Of a stretch of DNA of 64,000 nt, positions 1 through 10,724 are shown in pieces. How positions within the stretch are numbered: the first letter of the stretch is position 1; every line of letters starts with the position of its first letter. The translations under genes and the position numbers were made by a program. Source of the stretch: Streptomyces spectabilis (GTDB lineage: Bacteria > Actinomycetota > Actinomycetes > Streptomycetales > Streptomycetaceae); NCBI RefSeq assembly GCF_008704795.1, contig NZ_CP023690.1, forward strand, positions 4,226,501-4,290,500. Direction: 5' to 3'. A model generated the notes under the pieces. It was not told the DNA's origin. It saw nothing but the letters and a program-made list of their open reading frames with translations, and searched no databases.

Positions 1-1129
1 CCCGCGGCCAGTCGGCCTCCAGGTTGGCCACCCACCGGCGCAGGGTGTGGGCGTAGTGCTCGCGGATGGACTCCACGTCGCGGACCTCGAAGCCGGCCCG
101 CTCCAGGAGGCCCACGGTGGTACCGATCGGGGCCAGCTCGCCGTCGGGGAAGACGTACGCGTCGATGAACTCGTCGACGGAGTACGCCGTCTCGTCGCCG
201 AGGGGGCGGCGCGCGATCTGGTGGTTGAGCAGCCGCCCGCCCGGCTTCAGGAGGGTGTGGAGGTCGCGCGCGTAGTCCAGATAGCGGTCGGCGCCGACGT
301 GCTCGGCCATGCCGACGGACGAGATCGCGTCGTACGGGCCGTCGCGCACGTCGCGGTAGTCCTGGACGCGGATCTCGACGCGGTCGGTCAGGCCCTCCTC
401 GGCGATGCGCTTGCGGGCGTACGCGGCCTGCTCGCGGGAGAGCGTGACGCCGACGACGCGCACGCCGTGCTCGCGGGCGGCGTGGATGGCCATGGAGCCC
501 CAGCCGCAGCCGACGTCGAGGAGGCGCATGCCGGGCTTCAGGGCGAGCTTGCGGCAGATCAGTTCGAGCTTGTCGCGCTGGGCGTCCTCCAGGGTGCCGT
601 CGGGCGACTCCCAGTAGGCGCAGGAGTAGACCATGGAGGGGCCGAGGACCAGCTCGTAGAAGTCGTTGCCGACGTCGTAGTGGTGGCTGATGGCCTGCTT
701 GTCGCTGCCCTTGGTGTGCCGGTGCAGCCTGCCGTGTCTGCGCATCTCCTCGCCCGGCACGGGCGGCGGCAGGAACGGCGCGGCGAGCGCGAGCAGCGAG
801 CGGACGGCGGCCCGCACCTTCGGGTCGCGCAGTGACTCGGCGAGCGTGGGGGCGTCGTCGTCGCGCTCCCAGATGAACTCGGCGAGCAGGTCGAGGGCCC
901 GGTACAGATCGCCCTCGACGTCGAGGTCCCCCGCCACCCAGGCCCGGGCGAGCCCCAGCTCCCCCGGCTTCCACAACAGGCGGCGCAGCGCGCGCCGATG
1001 GCGTACGACGAGGACGGGCGCCCCCGGCGGGCCGGTCTCCGAACCGTCCCAGGCGCGGATGCGAACGGGCAGCCGCGCTCCCAGCACCTGCTCGGCGATG
1101 TTCTTCAGCCGCGAAGCGGCGTCCTGCAT
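1..1129 (-). CDS. cfa: Cyclopropane-fatty-acyl-phospholipid synthase, 3' end cut by window edge
   Basis: SAM-dependent methyltransferase expected to add a methylene bridge to unsaturated acyl chains of membrane phospholipids, forming cyclopropane fatty acids. About 376 residues are visible from an ATG at 1129 and the C-terminus lies beyond the left edge. The SAM-binding glycine motif LLDVGCGWGSMA is near residue 200, preceded by the family segment ISHHYDVGNDFYELVLG and a YSCAYW stretch, and followed by SVGMAEHVGADRY with the acidic and histidine residues typical of the active site. The family is normally 380-430 residues, so little is missing. It stands alone, downstream of the ndh terminator. 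The family assignment is strong; the product lipid is inferred. Confidence 0.9.
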   Translation of the reverse strand, partial: MQDAASRLKNIAEQVLGARLPVRIRAWDGSETGPPGAPVLVVRHRRALRRLLWKPGELGLARAWVAGDLDVEGDLYRALDLLAEFIWERDDDAPTLAESLRDPKVRAAVRSLLALAAPFLPPPVPGEEMRRHGRLHRHTKGSDKQAISHHYDVGNDFYELVLGPSMVYSCAYWESPDGTLEDAQRDKLELICRKLALKPGMRLLDVGCGWGSMAIHAAREHGVRVVGVTLSREQAAYARKRIAEEGLTDRVEIRVQDYRDVRDGPYDAISSVGMAEHVGADRYLDYARDLHTLLKPGGRLLNHQIARRPLGDETAYSVDEFIDAYVFPDGELAPIGTTVGLLERAGFEVRDVESIREHYAHTLRRWVANLEADWPR

Positions 1130-1308
1130 GGCACACACCTCCGCTATGGGGGGATACCCCGGGGAATGGTCCGTCTCCACGTAAACACCAACGACACGCC
1201 CGCGGAGTCCCGTTACGGCGTCACGAATCGGCAAAATACGTGTAGCAGGCATGGAAATCGGCCAACGGGAACCGCTCCCTCCCGTTCTTCCCACCGGAAC
1301 GCGAAAAA

Positions 1309-1350
1309 CCCGAAGGGCCCCCGCTCCACGGATAGCGGGGACCCTTCGGG
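1309..1350 (-). terminator. Intrinsic terminator of ndh
   Basis: A two-part perfect hairpin lies 35 bases after the ndh stop. The outer arms are CCCGAAGGG (1309-1317) and CCCTTCGGG (1342-1350). The inner arms are CCCCGCT (1319-1325) and AGCGGGG (1334-1340), around an 8-base loop. There is no long U tract, as is usual in streptomycetes. Confidence 0.85.
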
Positions 1351-1384
1351 TCAATACGGTGTGCGCCTGAGGTGCGCGCCCGAC

Positions 1385-2773
1385 CTAGGAGGCCTTGGCC
1401 TTCTCCTCGACCGGAGCGGCAGCGGCGGCCGGCTTGGGCGCGGGCTTGGCGGCCTCGTAGAACTCCTCGCGCGGGGTCTCCATCGCGCCGAGCGAGACGA
1501 CCTCGCGCTTGAGGAACATGCCGAGCGTCCAGTCCGCGAAGACACGGATCTTGCGGTTGAACGTCGGCATCGCCATGCCGTGGTAGCCACGGTGCATGTA
1601 CCAGGCGAGACGGCCCTTGAGCTTGATCTTCATCTTGCCCATGACGATCATCGCGACGCCCTTGTGCAGGCCGAGACCCGCGACCGCGCCCTTGTTGGCG
1701 TGGCTGTACTCCTTCTGCGGGAAGCCCCGCATGCCGGAGACCACGTTGTCGCCGAGGACCTTGGCCTGGCGCAGGGCGTGCTGGGCGTTCGGCGGGCACC
1801 AGGCGTTCTCGTTGCCCGCCTTGCGGCCGACGAGGTCCGGGACCTGGGCGTTGTCGCCCGCGGCCCAGATGCAGTCGGTGCCCTGGACCTGGAGGGTCGT
1901 CTGGGTGTCGACGTGGCCGCGCGGGCCGAGCGGGAGGCCGAAGCGGGCGAGCGCCGGGTTCGGCTTCACACCGGCGGTCCACACGATCGTGTTGGAGTCG
2001 ACCTCGAGGCCGTTCTTCAGCACGACGTGGCCGTCGACGCAGGAGTCCATGGAGGTGGAGAGGTAGACCTCGACCCCGCGGCTCTCCAGGTGCTCCTTGC
2101 CGTACTGGCCGAGCTTCGGGCCGACCTCGGGGAGGATCTTGTCGGCGGCGTCGACCAGCACGAAGCGCATGTCGTCGCGCGACACGGTGTTGTAGTACTT
2201 GGCCGCGTCGCGGGCCATGTCCTCGACCTCGCCGATGGTCTCGGCACCGGCGAAGCCACCGCCGACGAAGACGAAGGTCAGCGCCTTGCGGCGGACCTCC
2301 TCGTCGGTCGTGGAGTCGGCCTTGTCGAGCTGCTCGAGCACGTGGTTGCGCAGGCCGATGGCCTCCTCGATGCCCTTCATGCCGATGCCCTGCTCGGCGA
2401 GGCCGGGGATCGGGAAGGTGCGGGAGACCGCGCCCATCGCGATGACCAGGTAGTCGAACGGCAGCTCGTACGCCTCGCCGACGAGCGGCGCGATCGTGGC
2501 GACCTTGCGGTCCTGGTCGATGGTCGTGACCCGACCGGTCAGTACCTCGGCCTTGGGCAGCACGCGTCGCAGCGGGACGACGACGTGCCGCGGCGAGATG
2601 CTGCCGGCGGCGGCTTCGGGGAGGAAGGGCTGGTACGTCATGTACGAGCGCGGGTCGACGACCGTGACGGTCGCCTCGCCGTAGCGCATCTTCTTGAGAA
2701 TGCGACGAGCTGCGTACAGGCCTACGTACCCACCGCCTACTACGAGGATCCTGGGACGCTCCGTGGTGCTCAT
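1385..2773 (-). CDS. ndh: Type II NADH dehydrogenase
   Basis: Non-proton-pumping NADH:quinone oxidoreductase that passes electrons from NADH through FAD to menaquinone at the inner face of the membrane. The 462-residue protein starts MSTTERPRILVVGGGYVGL; GGGYVGLYAARR is the FAD dinucleotide fold and FVFVGGGFAGAETIGE (about residue 170) is the NADH fold. WTAGVKPNP and IWAAGDNAQVPD are conserved late motifs of this family. The tail is Ala/Lys/Pro-rich. The ATG at 2773 was chosen because the protein then begins just before the first nucleotide-binding strand; longer in-frame readings lack family sequence. A Rex-like operator lies about 310 bases upstream, so redox control is likely, with repression while NADH is low. 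Confidence 0.95.
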   Translation of the reverse strand: MSTTERPRILVVGGGYVGLYAARRILKKMRYGEATVTVVDPRSYMTYQPFLPEAAAGSISPRHVVVPLRRVLPKAEVLTGRVTTIDQDRKVATIAPLVGEAYELPFDYLVIAMGAVSRTFPIPGLAEQGIGMKGIEEAIGLRNHVLEQLDKADSTTDEEVRRKALTFVFVGGGFAGAETIGEVEDMARDAAKYYNTVSRDDMRFVLVDAADKILPEVGPKLGQYGKEHLESRGVEVYLSTSMDSCVDGHVVLKNGLEVDSNTIVWTAGVKPNPALARFGLPLGPRGHVDTQTTLQVQGTDCIWAAGDNAQVPDLVGRKAGNENAWCPPNAQHALRQAKVLGDNVVSGMRGFPQKEYSHANKGAVAGLGLHKGVAMIVMGKMKIKLKGRLAWYMHRGYHGMAMPTFNRKIRVFADWTLGMFLKREVVSLGAMETPREEFYEAAKPAPKPAAAAAPVEEKAKAS

Positions 2774-3081
2774 GCCATTGAGTATCCACCCCCTCGGAGG
2801 GGGTCGCTCGTGCGCCCCTTCACAAGGATGGGTGGGGCCTCTGCTACACTTCGCCGCCCACGTGACGGAGGTCATGGCACCCGAGGGGAACCAGCGGACA
2901 CCGCGAGTCGTTGTCAACCCCACTTGAGCAGCCACTCCGGGCTTCAACACCGGGTGAACCAGTCCTCGGTTCACACCCCCGTAACACCTGCGATGCGCCG
3001 CGGGCGTCAGCCCGGCGCCTTCAAAACCCCGCCTCCGGACCCGAAACCCCTCGGAACCACGCCCTACAGGGCCGTTTTCCT

Positions 3082-3097
3082 TGTGAAGAACTTCACG
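3082..3097. promoter_or_regulatory. Rex (redox) operator upstream of ndh
   Basis: The sequence TGTGAAGAACTTCACG matches the Rex operator pattern TGTGAA-N4-TTCACA with one mismatch at the last base. Rex is the actinomycete NADH/NAD+ sensor that represses respiratory genes when NAD+ is high. From memory, the S. coelicolor NDH-2 gene is a Rex target, so site and gene fit together. Binding is inferred. Confidence 0.75.
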
Positions 3098-3159
3098 AAC
3101 TTTTCCGACGAGGTGTCGCCGCGGGGGCCCCGAAGCCGTTCGACGGCTGCTCAAACGAC

Positions 3160-3206
3160 ATCCTCCCCGCTCAGGCGATGATCGGCAACGCCTGCGCGGG
3201 GAGGAT
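3160..3206 (-). terminator. Terminator of ppx
   Basis: Perfect arms ATCCTCCCCGC (3160-3170) and GCGGGGAGGAT (3196-3206), with a second inner pairing CAGGCG/CGCCTG, form a strong hairpin 10 bases beyond the ppx stop codon. Confidence 0.8.
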
Positions 3207-3216
3207 CCGCGAGGGG

Positions 3217-4173
3217 CTACTCGCCCAGCTCCTCCGCCACTTTCCAGGCGATCCCGTCCAGGATGTCGTGCTCGCTCACGACGACCTCCCGGGCACCGAC
3301 CCGCTCCATGATCGAGAGCAGCACGAGGGCGCCCGCCACGATCACGTCGACGCGGCCCGGGTGCATCACGGGGATCGCCGCGCGCTCGGCGTGCGTCGAG
3401 CGCACGAGCCGCTCCACGATCGCCGCGACCTGCTCGTACGAGACGCGCGAGTGGTGGATCGCGGCGGACTCGTACGCGTCGAGGCCGAGCGCGATCCCGG
3501 CCACCGTGGTGACCGAGCCCGCGAGGCCCACCAGGGTCCTCGCCTCGCGCAGCGGCACCGTCTCCTCGGCCAGGTCGAGCGCCGCGTCGATGTCCGCGCG
3601 GACGGCGGCGAGCTGCTCGGCGGACGGCGGGTCGGTGACGACCCCGTCGCGCACGAAGTGGCGCTCGGTCATCCGGACGCAGCCGACGTCCACGGAGCGG
3701 GCCGCCCGGACGCTGCCGTCGCCCACGACGAACTCCGTGGAGCCGCCGCCGATGTCCACGACGAGGTACGGCGTCTCCAGGTCCGCGCGGCCCGTCAGCT
3801 CCTTGGTGGCGCCCGTGAAGGAGAACTCCGCCTCCTGGTCGCCGCTGATCACCTCCGGCTCGACGCCGAGGATGTCCAGGACGCCGCGGACGAACTCGTC
3901 GCGGTTCTCGGCGTCGCGGGAGGCGGAGGTCGCCACGAAGCGGGTGCGCTGCGCGCCGTGCTCCTTGATGACGGCGGCGTACTCGCGGCAGGCCGCGAAG
4001 GTCCGCTCAAGCGCCTCGGGGGCGAGGCGGCCCGTCTTGTCCACGCCCTGTCCGAGGCGAACGATCTGCATCCGGCGGTCGAGGTCCACGAGCTGCCCCG
4101 TGGCCGGGTCGGCGTCCGCGACGAGCAGGCGGATGGAGTTGGTACCGCAGTCGATGGCGGCCACGCGGGTCAC
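3217..4173 (-). CDS. ppx: Exopolyphosphatase, Ppx/GppA family
   Basis: Expected to release phosphate from the ends of inorganic polyphosphate, or to hydrolyse pppGpp, in the cytoplasm. The 318 residues carry the ASKHA-fold phosphate loops: VAAIDCGTNSIRLLVAD at the N-terminus and YLVVDIGGGSTEFVVGDG near residue 135. The DIGGGSTE motif is diagnostic. The GTG at 4173 has AGGAG nine bases upstream; longer forms start in non-homologous sequence. The short length, about 310-320 rather than 500, is the usual actinomycete type lacking the C-terminal HD domain. It lies downstream of, and may be cotranscribed with, the DUF501 and divIC genes. Choice between exopolyphosphatase and pppGpp phosphatase cannot be settled from sequence. 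Confidence 0.88.
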   Translation of the reverse strand: MTRVAAIDCGTNSIRLLVADADPATGQLVDLDRRMQIVRLGQGVDKTGRLAPEALERTFAACREYAAVIKEHGAQRTRFVATSASRDAENRDEFVRGVLDILGVEPEVISGDQEAEFSFTGATKELTGRADLETPYLVVDIGGGSTEFVVGDGSVRAARSVDVGCVRMTERHFVRDGVVTDPPSAEQLAAVRADIDAALDLAEETVPLREARTLVGLAGSVTTVAGIALGLDAYESAAIHHSRVSYEQVAAIVERLVRSTHAERAAIPVMHPGRVDVIVAGALVLLSIMERVGAREVVVSEHDILDGIAWKVAEELGE

Positions 4174-4307
4174 GCTGGGGTGCTCCTTTGCGTTGACGGG
4201 TATCGGACAGCGGGGCCCTGCCCACGGCGGAGACGGACGATCAGGCGCTCCGCGTCGGGGCTGGCCCGTGCAGCCGGGCGTCACGGGTGGGCGGGTGGGA
4301 GGAGGTT

Positions 4308-4325
4308 CCGCCGCGGTAGCGGCGG
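4308..4325 (-). terminator. Hairpin head of dispersed repeat, 3' of DUF501 gene
   Basis: Read on the minus strand, CCGCCGC-TACC-GCGGCGG is a 7-bp stem with a 4-base loop, 15 bases after the DUF501 stop. It is followed on that strand by a CCCACCCGCCCACCCG tract (4284-4300 region). The same head and tract recur at 32795 and 55511, each time downstream of a gene and in its sense orientation. Confidence 0.65.
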
Positions 4326-4339
4326 GTCCGGAAACCGGC

Positions 4340-4861
4340 TCAGCTCGCGTCCGCGGAGACGCAGGGGCCCTTGCGCCACCACTCCGGGAGCATGGCGATG
4401 GCCTCGTCGCCGAGGGGGTTCACACCGGGGCCCGCGGCCAGGGAGTGGGCGACCAGGACGTGCAGGCACTTCACGCGGTCCGGCATGCCGCCGGCCGAGG
4501 GGAAGCCCTCCAGGACCTCGATCGAGTCGCGCCGGGCGATGTAGTCCTCGTGCGCGGCGCGGTACGCGGCGGCGAGCTCCGGGTCGGCGGCGAGCCGCTC
4601 CGTCATCTCCTTCATCACGCCGTTCGCCTCCAGCGTGCCGATCGCGGAGGCCGCGCGCGGGCACGTCAGATAGAACGTCGTCGGGAACGGCGTGCCGTCC
4701 TCCAGGCGGGGCGCCGTCTCCACCACGTCCGGGCTGCCGCAGGGGCAGCGGTGCGCGATGGCCCGCAGGCCGCGCGGCGGGCGGCCCAGCTGCTCCTTGA
4801 ACGCGGCGATGTCGGCGTCCGTGGGCGCGGTGGACTCGGTCTGGGGCGGAGGCGTTTCCAT
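4340..4861 (-). CDS. DUF501 family protein
   Basis: A 173-residue conserved actinomycete protein of unknown biochemical function. The DUF501 pattern is clear: FKEQLGRPPRGLRAIAHRCP near residue 20, a CPCGSPDVVETAPRLEDG segment with paired cysteines, and PFPTTFYLTCPR near residue 75. KCLHVLVAHSLAAG precedes a NPLGDEAIA stretch. The His/Cys pairs could bind metal, which is inference. Its fixed position beside divIC, enolase and ppx in actinobacteria is why it is often listed with cell-division genes, but no role is shown here. The N-terminal 15 residues are Pro/Thr-rich and probably disordered. The gene lies 30 bases downstream of divIC and is probably cotranscribed with it. Confidence 0.88.
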   Translation of the reverse strand: METPPPQTESTAPTDADIAAFKEQLGRPPRGLRAIAHRCPCGSPDVVETAPRLEDGTPFPTTFYLTCPRAASAIGTLEANGVMKEMTERLAADPELAAAYRAAHEDYIARRDSIEVLEGFPSAGGMPDRVKCLHVLVAHSLAAGPGVNPLGDEAIAMLPEWWRKGPCVSADAS

Positions 4862-4891
4862 GCCTGTCTTTCGGTCAGTGCGGAGGTCGGT

Positions 4892-5389
4892 TCAGTTGTC
4901 GTCGGGGCGGCCTGCGGCGCCGGAGCGGTCCGCCTTGTCGACGCCGTCCCAGACGTTGGAGTACCAGGGCCGGTCGGCCCCTCCCCCGTCGGTCCGGTGG
5001 CGTTCGGCGGCCTCGGGGTCGATCACCGTGAAGCCGGTCTCGCCGGGCATCACGTAGTGCAGCCGGTCGCGGACGCGCTGCTCGGCGTAGGCGTCGTCCT
5101 GCCAGCGGGCCTTCTCGTCGCGCAGGCGCTCGACGTTCTCGCGGTGCTCGGCCTGCTTCTGCCGCTGCTCGGCGATCTCGGCGCGCTGGGAGACGTACTG
5201 CCGTATCGGATAGGCGAGCGCGACGACCAGCGAGCAGACCACCAGGACGAGCAGCGCCGCGCGCCCGGTGAGCCGGGAGCGGCGGGCCTGGCGCTTGGTC
5301 TGGGAACGGTAGACGCGCTGCGCGGTCTGCTCGCCGAGCAGCTTGAGCCGCGTCGCGGTGGAGAACCGGTCGCGGTTCTTCACTGCCAT
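4892..5389 (-). CDS. divIC: Septum formation initiator DivIC/FtsB
   Basis: Bitopic membrane protein of the divisome that pairs with FtsL and FtsQ to promote septal cell-wall synthesis. The 165 residues comprise a basic cytoplasmic N-terminus (TKRQARRSRL), one membrane segment (AALLVLVVCSLVVALAYPI, about residues 44-62), a coiled coil of about 40 residues (QRAEIAEQRQKQAEHRENVE), and the family tail RVRDRLHYVMPGETGFTVID. The start ATG at 5389 has GGGAGG seven bases upstream. In Streptomyces this gene sits between enolase and ppx, as here, and supports sporulation septation. The acidic, Asp/Gly-rich C-terminus is variable. Confidence 0.92.
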   Translation of the reverse strand: MAVKNRDRFSTATRLKLLGEQTAQRVYRSQTKRQARRSRLTGRAALLVLVVCSLVVALAYPIRQYVSQRAEIAEQRQKQAEHRENVERLRDEKARWQDDAYAEQRVRDRLHYVMPGETGFTVIDPEAAERHRTDGGGADRPWYSNVWDGVDKADRSGAAGRPDDN

Positions 5390-5487
5390 GTCCGCCTCCC
5401 CAGTACGTGCGTAGTCCCCGCACACGGTACGGGACCGAGTACGGGGACGTACGTACGACTGGCTAGGCCTTGGCCCGCGAAGAGGGC

Positions 5488-6810
<1,323 letters not shown>

Positions 6811-6952
6811 CTAGGGGCCGCGCTGGCCCCTGCGACACGAGCCTAACCGGCTCCGGGGCATCGGCCAGCCGACCGCCCAGCCCATGGACAGGCACAGGGC
6901 CGGGTCCGGGGCCGGATAGTTCCCTCACGAAACAAACTACCGGACCAAAAGG

Positions 6953-6992
6953 TACCGCCCCGGTGCGCAGGGGGGAGCGCACCGGGGCGGTA
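6953..6992 (-). terminator. Terminator of rpfA
   Basis: A perfect 16-bp stem, TACCGCCCCGGTGCGC (6953-6968) with GCGCACCGGGGCGGTA (6977-6992), closes an 8-base purine-rich loop. It lies 48 bases after the rpfA stop, between rpfA and the eno promoter. Confidence 0.88.
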
Positions 6993-7039
6993 GCCCATGG
7001 GGACGGGGTGGCTCCGGGCGCTGCCGGGGCCGGGGCGGG

Positions 7040-7792
<753 letters not shown>

Positions 7793-7794
7793 TC

Positions 7795-8050
7795 ACCGAC
7801 GCCTGCGAGGTGAGCTGTCGGGTTCGGGCGGGTGAGTGCCCGGCCGCGCGTCCTAGCGCGCGACTTCACCCCAAGCCGTGTCCGTACGTCTCGCGCGTCT
7901 TACGACCGCTCAACGTCCGGGCCCGGCACTTACCTTGGGTCCCCCGCTCCTGCCTTCGGCGCTCGAAGCGACGACTGTTCCCGTCCGGCCGTTGGCAGGA
8001 TTCGGCGTACCGACCGGCGGGGCCCGCTGTGGCGAGCGGTCCCGACCGTA
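7795..8050 (-). promoter_or_regulatory. ydaO-type c-di-AMP riboswitch in rpfA leader
   Basis: On the minus strand the rpfA leader contains the conserved blocks of the ydaO/yuaA (c-di-AMP) class in order: GCCGGTCGGTACGCCGAATC, then CAGGAGCGGGGGACCCAAGG followed by TAA, then TTGGGGTGAAG, then ACCCGCCCGAACCCGACAGC and TCACCTCGCAGGCGTCGG just before the gene. Streptomyces rpfA genes are known to carry this riboswitch, and high c-di-AMP turns expression down. The boundaries are approximate. The 3' portion (TCGGTGAGGGGATC) lies close to the start codon and may join an expression-platform hairpin. Confidence 0.9.
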
Positions 8051-8162
8051 GCCAGGCAATCATCCGAATTTCAAAGACGATCAGGGCTTCTGAGACCCAT
8101 CTCTCACTTGCCTCTCACCGTCTTTAAACCGGACATTCACCGCGAACCGCCGGGCAACTGCC

Positions 8163-9296
8163 CTACTTTTCGCTCGACTTCCCGGCGGTGGCGCCCTTGT
8201 CCTCCGCGCTCAGTTCGAGCCGCTGACCGGGGAGGATGAGGTCCGGATCGGAGCCGACGGTCTTCTTGTTCCCGGCGTAGAGGCCCGACCAGCCGCCGTC
8301 AAGGTCGTGGCTGTCGGCGATCGCCGAGAGGTTGTCACCGGAGCGGACCGTGTACGTGCCCGAGGGGCGCTCGGCGGCGGGCACGTCACGCGCCTCGCCG
8401 CGCGAGGCGTGACGCCCGGGGCCGGTGTCGCCGGACGGGGCGTCATCGGCGGCGCTGCCGCCGCGGTGACGGCCCGCGGGGCGGTCGTCGGCCGCGTCGT
8501 CCGCGCCGGGCTCGGCGCCCTCGGACTCCTGGGACGCCTCGGACTCCTCGGACTCCTGGGACGAAGCGCTGTCGTCCGCACCGGACTTGTCCGCGTCACC
8601 GGCGGGCTTGCGGTGCTTGCCGCCGCCCTCGCGCGAGCCGTCCTCGGCGCTCTTCCCGCCCTGGGTGGCACCGTCGTCGCCATCGTCACCGTTGCCCGAA
8701 TCGTGAGTCTTGTCTCGCGATTCGGTGGAACTGCCCGGCCTCTCGGCCTTCTCGGAGCGGTCGGACCCGGCGGCCTCGCGCTCCTCCTTCGCGTCCTTCT
8801 CCGCGTCCTTCTCCTTGCCGGACCGCGAGGAGTCGGAGGGCTCCGAGGACTCGGCGGAGTCGTCGGAGTCCGACGAGCTCGGCGGGGCCGACGGCAGGCC
8901 CGGATCGACGGCGGCGGCCTCGCCGCCCTTCGCCAGGCCCGCGGCCGGGGCGCAGTTCGGCCAGGCGTCGGGGCCCCGGTCGGCGAGCACCTTCTCGGCG
9001 ACGTGGATCTGCTGGGAGCGGCTCGCCTGGTCGGCGGTCGGCGCGTAGGAGAGGCCGCCGTACTGCTCCCAGGTGTCCTGGGTGAGCTGGAGGCCGCCGT
9101 AGTAGCCGCTGCCCTTGGCGCTCCACGCCCCGCCGCTCTCGCACTCCGCGACCTTGTCCCACGTCCCGGCGTCCGCGGCGCTCGCGCCGGACGCGCCGAG
9201 CAGCGGGATGGCGATGGCTGATCCGGTGACGCCCGCCGTGACGAGGATCGCCGGGACCTGACGGGGGCGGCGGTGACGGCCTTGGCCGGAGAGCAT
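8163..9296 (-). CDS. Second Rpf-type transglycosylase with LysM domain
   Basis: Secreted peptidoglycan hydrolase of 377 residues. A signal peptide is followed by the Rpf domain: [20 protein letters not shown] with the catalytic Glu in [23 protein letters not shown] and [19 protein letters not shown] low-complexity Ser/Asp/Glu/Lys linker of roughly 180 residues follows, highly charged, unlike the Gln/Pro linker of its neighbour. A LysM domain near the C-terminus reads [17 protein letters not shown] to [10 protein letters not shown]. The ATG at 9296 ([11 protein letters not shown]) has GAAAGG upstream; an in-frame upstream start at 9329 lacks one. It sits upstream of rpfA but is separated from it by the riboswitch leader. 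From memory it corresponds to the S. coelicolor protein named RpfC. Confidence 0.92.
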   Translation of the reverse strand: MLSGQGRHRRPRQVPAILVTAGVTGSAIAIPLLGASGASAADAGTWDKVAECESGGAWSAKGSGYYGGLQLTQDTWEQYGGLSYAPTADQASRSQQIHVAEKVLADRGPDAWPNCAPAAGLAKGGEAAAVDPGLPSAPPSSSDSDDSAESSEPSDSSRSGKEKDAEKDAKEEREAAGSDRSEKAERPGSSTESRDKTHDSGNGDDGDDGATQGGKSAEDGSREGGGKHRKPAGDADKSGADDSASSQESEESEASQESEGAEPGADDAADDRPAGRHRGGSAADDAPSGDTGPGRHASRGEARDVPAAERPSGTYTVRSGDNLSAIADSHDLDGGWSGLYAGNKKTVGSDPDLILPGQRLELSAEDKGATAGKSSEK

Positions 9297-9428
9297 GCAG
9301 GTGCCTTTCGTGGACGACAGGTCAGGCACGGCATCCGTTACGCGCGAGCGCGCGGGTGCCGGGCCGTCGTGAACGTAGCCGCAGTCGAACGCCAGTCACA
9401 AGTCGGTTCAGCCGAGATCACGCGAAAG

Positions 9429-10724
9429 TCACATCGTTGACGGCCCGTCAGCACGGGTGACCCGCGGGGCGGGTGTGAAACGCACCGGCAACGTCCTGAG
9501 CCCACGCATGATGAGCCCGCCGCGCCACCTCAACTCCTCGGGAGCCACGGCCAGTTGCAGGTCCGGCAGGCGGCGGAGCAGGGTGGCGAGGGCGGTCTGG
9601 CCCTCAAGCCGGGCCAGCGGGGCACCGAGGCAGTAGTGGATGCCGTGGCCGTAACCGAGGTGCTGGTTGTCGCGCCGGGCGAGGTCGAGGCGGTCCGGAT
9701 CGGCGAAGCGCGCCGGGTCGCGGTCGGCGGCGGCCAGCACGACGAGCACCGGGTCGCCCGCCGCGATGTCCTGGCCGCCGATGCGCAGCGCCTCGGTGGC
9801 GAACCGCCAGGTGGCCAGCTCGACCGGCCCGTCGTAGCGCAGGAGTTCCTCCAGGCCCGTGGCGAGCAGCGCGGTGTCGCCCGCGGCCAGGGACCGCTGC
9901 AGCAGCTGCCGCTGCTCGGGGTGGTCGAGCAGGGCGTACGTACCGTTCCCGATGAGGTTCACGGTCGTCTCGAAACCGGCGAACAGCAGGATGAAGGCCA
10001 TCGCGGCGGCCTCGTTCTCGGTGAGGTGCTCGCCGTGGTCGGAGGCGCGGATGAGCCCGGAGATCAGGTCGTCGTCGCCCTCGTCGGCCAGCGACTCGCG
10101 CTTGCGGTGGATGAGCTCGGCGAGGTAGCCGCGCATCTTCTTCACCGAGCGCGCCACACCACCGCGCGGGCCCCCGCCGTGCCGGATCATCATCCCGGCC
10201 CAGTCCCGGAAGTCGTCCTGGTCCTCGCGCGGTACGCCGAGCATGTCGCAGATGGCGTAGATCGGCAGCGGGAACGCGAACTCGTGGATGAGGTCGGCCT
10301 CGCCCCGCTCCGCGAACCCGTCGATGAGCTGGTCCGTCAGCTCCTGCACCCGGGACTCGAACTCCGCCACGCGGCGCGGTGTGAACGCCTTCGACACCAG
10401 GCGGCGCAGCCGGGTGTGGTCCGGCGGGTCGATGTTGAGCAGATGCGTCATCAGCTCGGCCTTGCGCTCGCCCGGGATGCCGGTCTTGCCCTTGGCGTGC
10501 GCGGGCTCGTCGTGGTGCGCCGGGTTCTTGCTGAGCCGCTGGTCGGCGAGGGCCTGCCGCGCGTCCGCGTAGCGGGTGACCAGCCAGGCCTCGACACCGC
10601 TCGGCAGCCGCCGCTTCGTCACCGGCGCGTGCTCGCGCAGCCAGGCGTAGGCGGGGTAGGGGTCACTGGCGAACTCCCAGGTGAAGAGCTCGGGCTCGGG
10701 GGAAACGGGGGGCTTGTCGTGCAT
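9429..10724 (-). CDS. Cytochrome P450
   Basis: Haem-thiolate monooxygenase of 431 residues, bacterial class I type needing separate ferredoxin and ferredoxin reductase, neither of which is nearby. The I-helix oxygen-binding motif LLFAGFETTVNLIGN, the ExxR motif EELLR and the haem loop GYGHGIHYCLGAPLARLE with the cysteine ligand are all intact. The N-terminal EPELFTWEFASDPYPAYAWLR is the usual soluble P450 opening, and HLLNIDPPDHTRLRRLVSKAF is the C-helix region. The substrate cannot be told. It is a single gene with no adjacent biosynthetic enzymes, so a housekeeping or orphan hydroxylase role is likelier than a cluster tailoring role. Confidence 0.93.
   Translation of the reverse strand: MHDKPPVSPEPELFTWEFASDPYPAYAWLREHAPVTKRRLPSGVEAWLVTRYADARQALADQRLSKNPAHHDEPAHAKGKTGIPGERKAELMTHLLNIDPPDHTRLRRLVSKAFTPRRVAEFESRVQELTDQLIDGFAERGEADLIHEFAFPLPIYAICDMLGVPREDQDDFRDWAGMMIRHGGGPRGGVARSVKKMRGYLAELIHRKRESLADEGDDDLISGLIRASDHGEHLTENEAAAMAFILLFAGFETTVNLIGNGTYALLDHPEQRQLLQRSLAAGDTALLATGLEELLRYDGPVELATWRFATEALRIGGQDIAAGDPVLVVLAAADRDPARFADPDRLDLARRDNQHLGYGHGIHYCLGAPLARLEGQTALATLLRRLPDLQLAVAPEELRWRGGLIMRGLRTLPVRFTPAPRVTRADGPSTM

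Larger units (their letters stand above)
2774..3216. other. Long upstream region of ndh, no gene
   Basis: These 443 bases between ndh and ppx contain no credible gene. They hold the ppx terminator (3160-3206), a Rex-like palindrome (3082-3097) and a second inverted repeat, GTGAACC (2954-2960) with GGTTCAC (2968-2974), whose arms resemble Rex half-sites at a non-standard spacing. An ndh 5' untranslated leader of some 200-300 bases is implied if the Rex site overlaps the promoter. Confidence 0.6.

Noticed and set aside
1309..1350. Transposon end
   Set aside because: Inverted repeats form a bipartite terminator after ndh; no target duplication or transposase.
998..3181. Long plus-strand open frame across ndh, and similar frames opposite mfd, methylase and ABC permease genes
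   Set aside because: They are antisense reflections of GC3-rich genes: they lack ribosome sites, run straight through real genes, and show Arg/Pro/His/Ala-biased sequence without domains.
9429..10724. P450 as part of a biosynthetic gene cluster
   Set aside because: Neighbours are Rpf and mazG housekeeping genes; no synthase, ferredoxin or tailoring genes are nearby.
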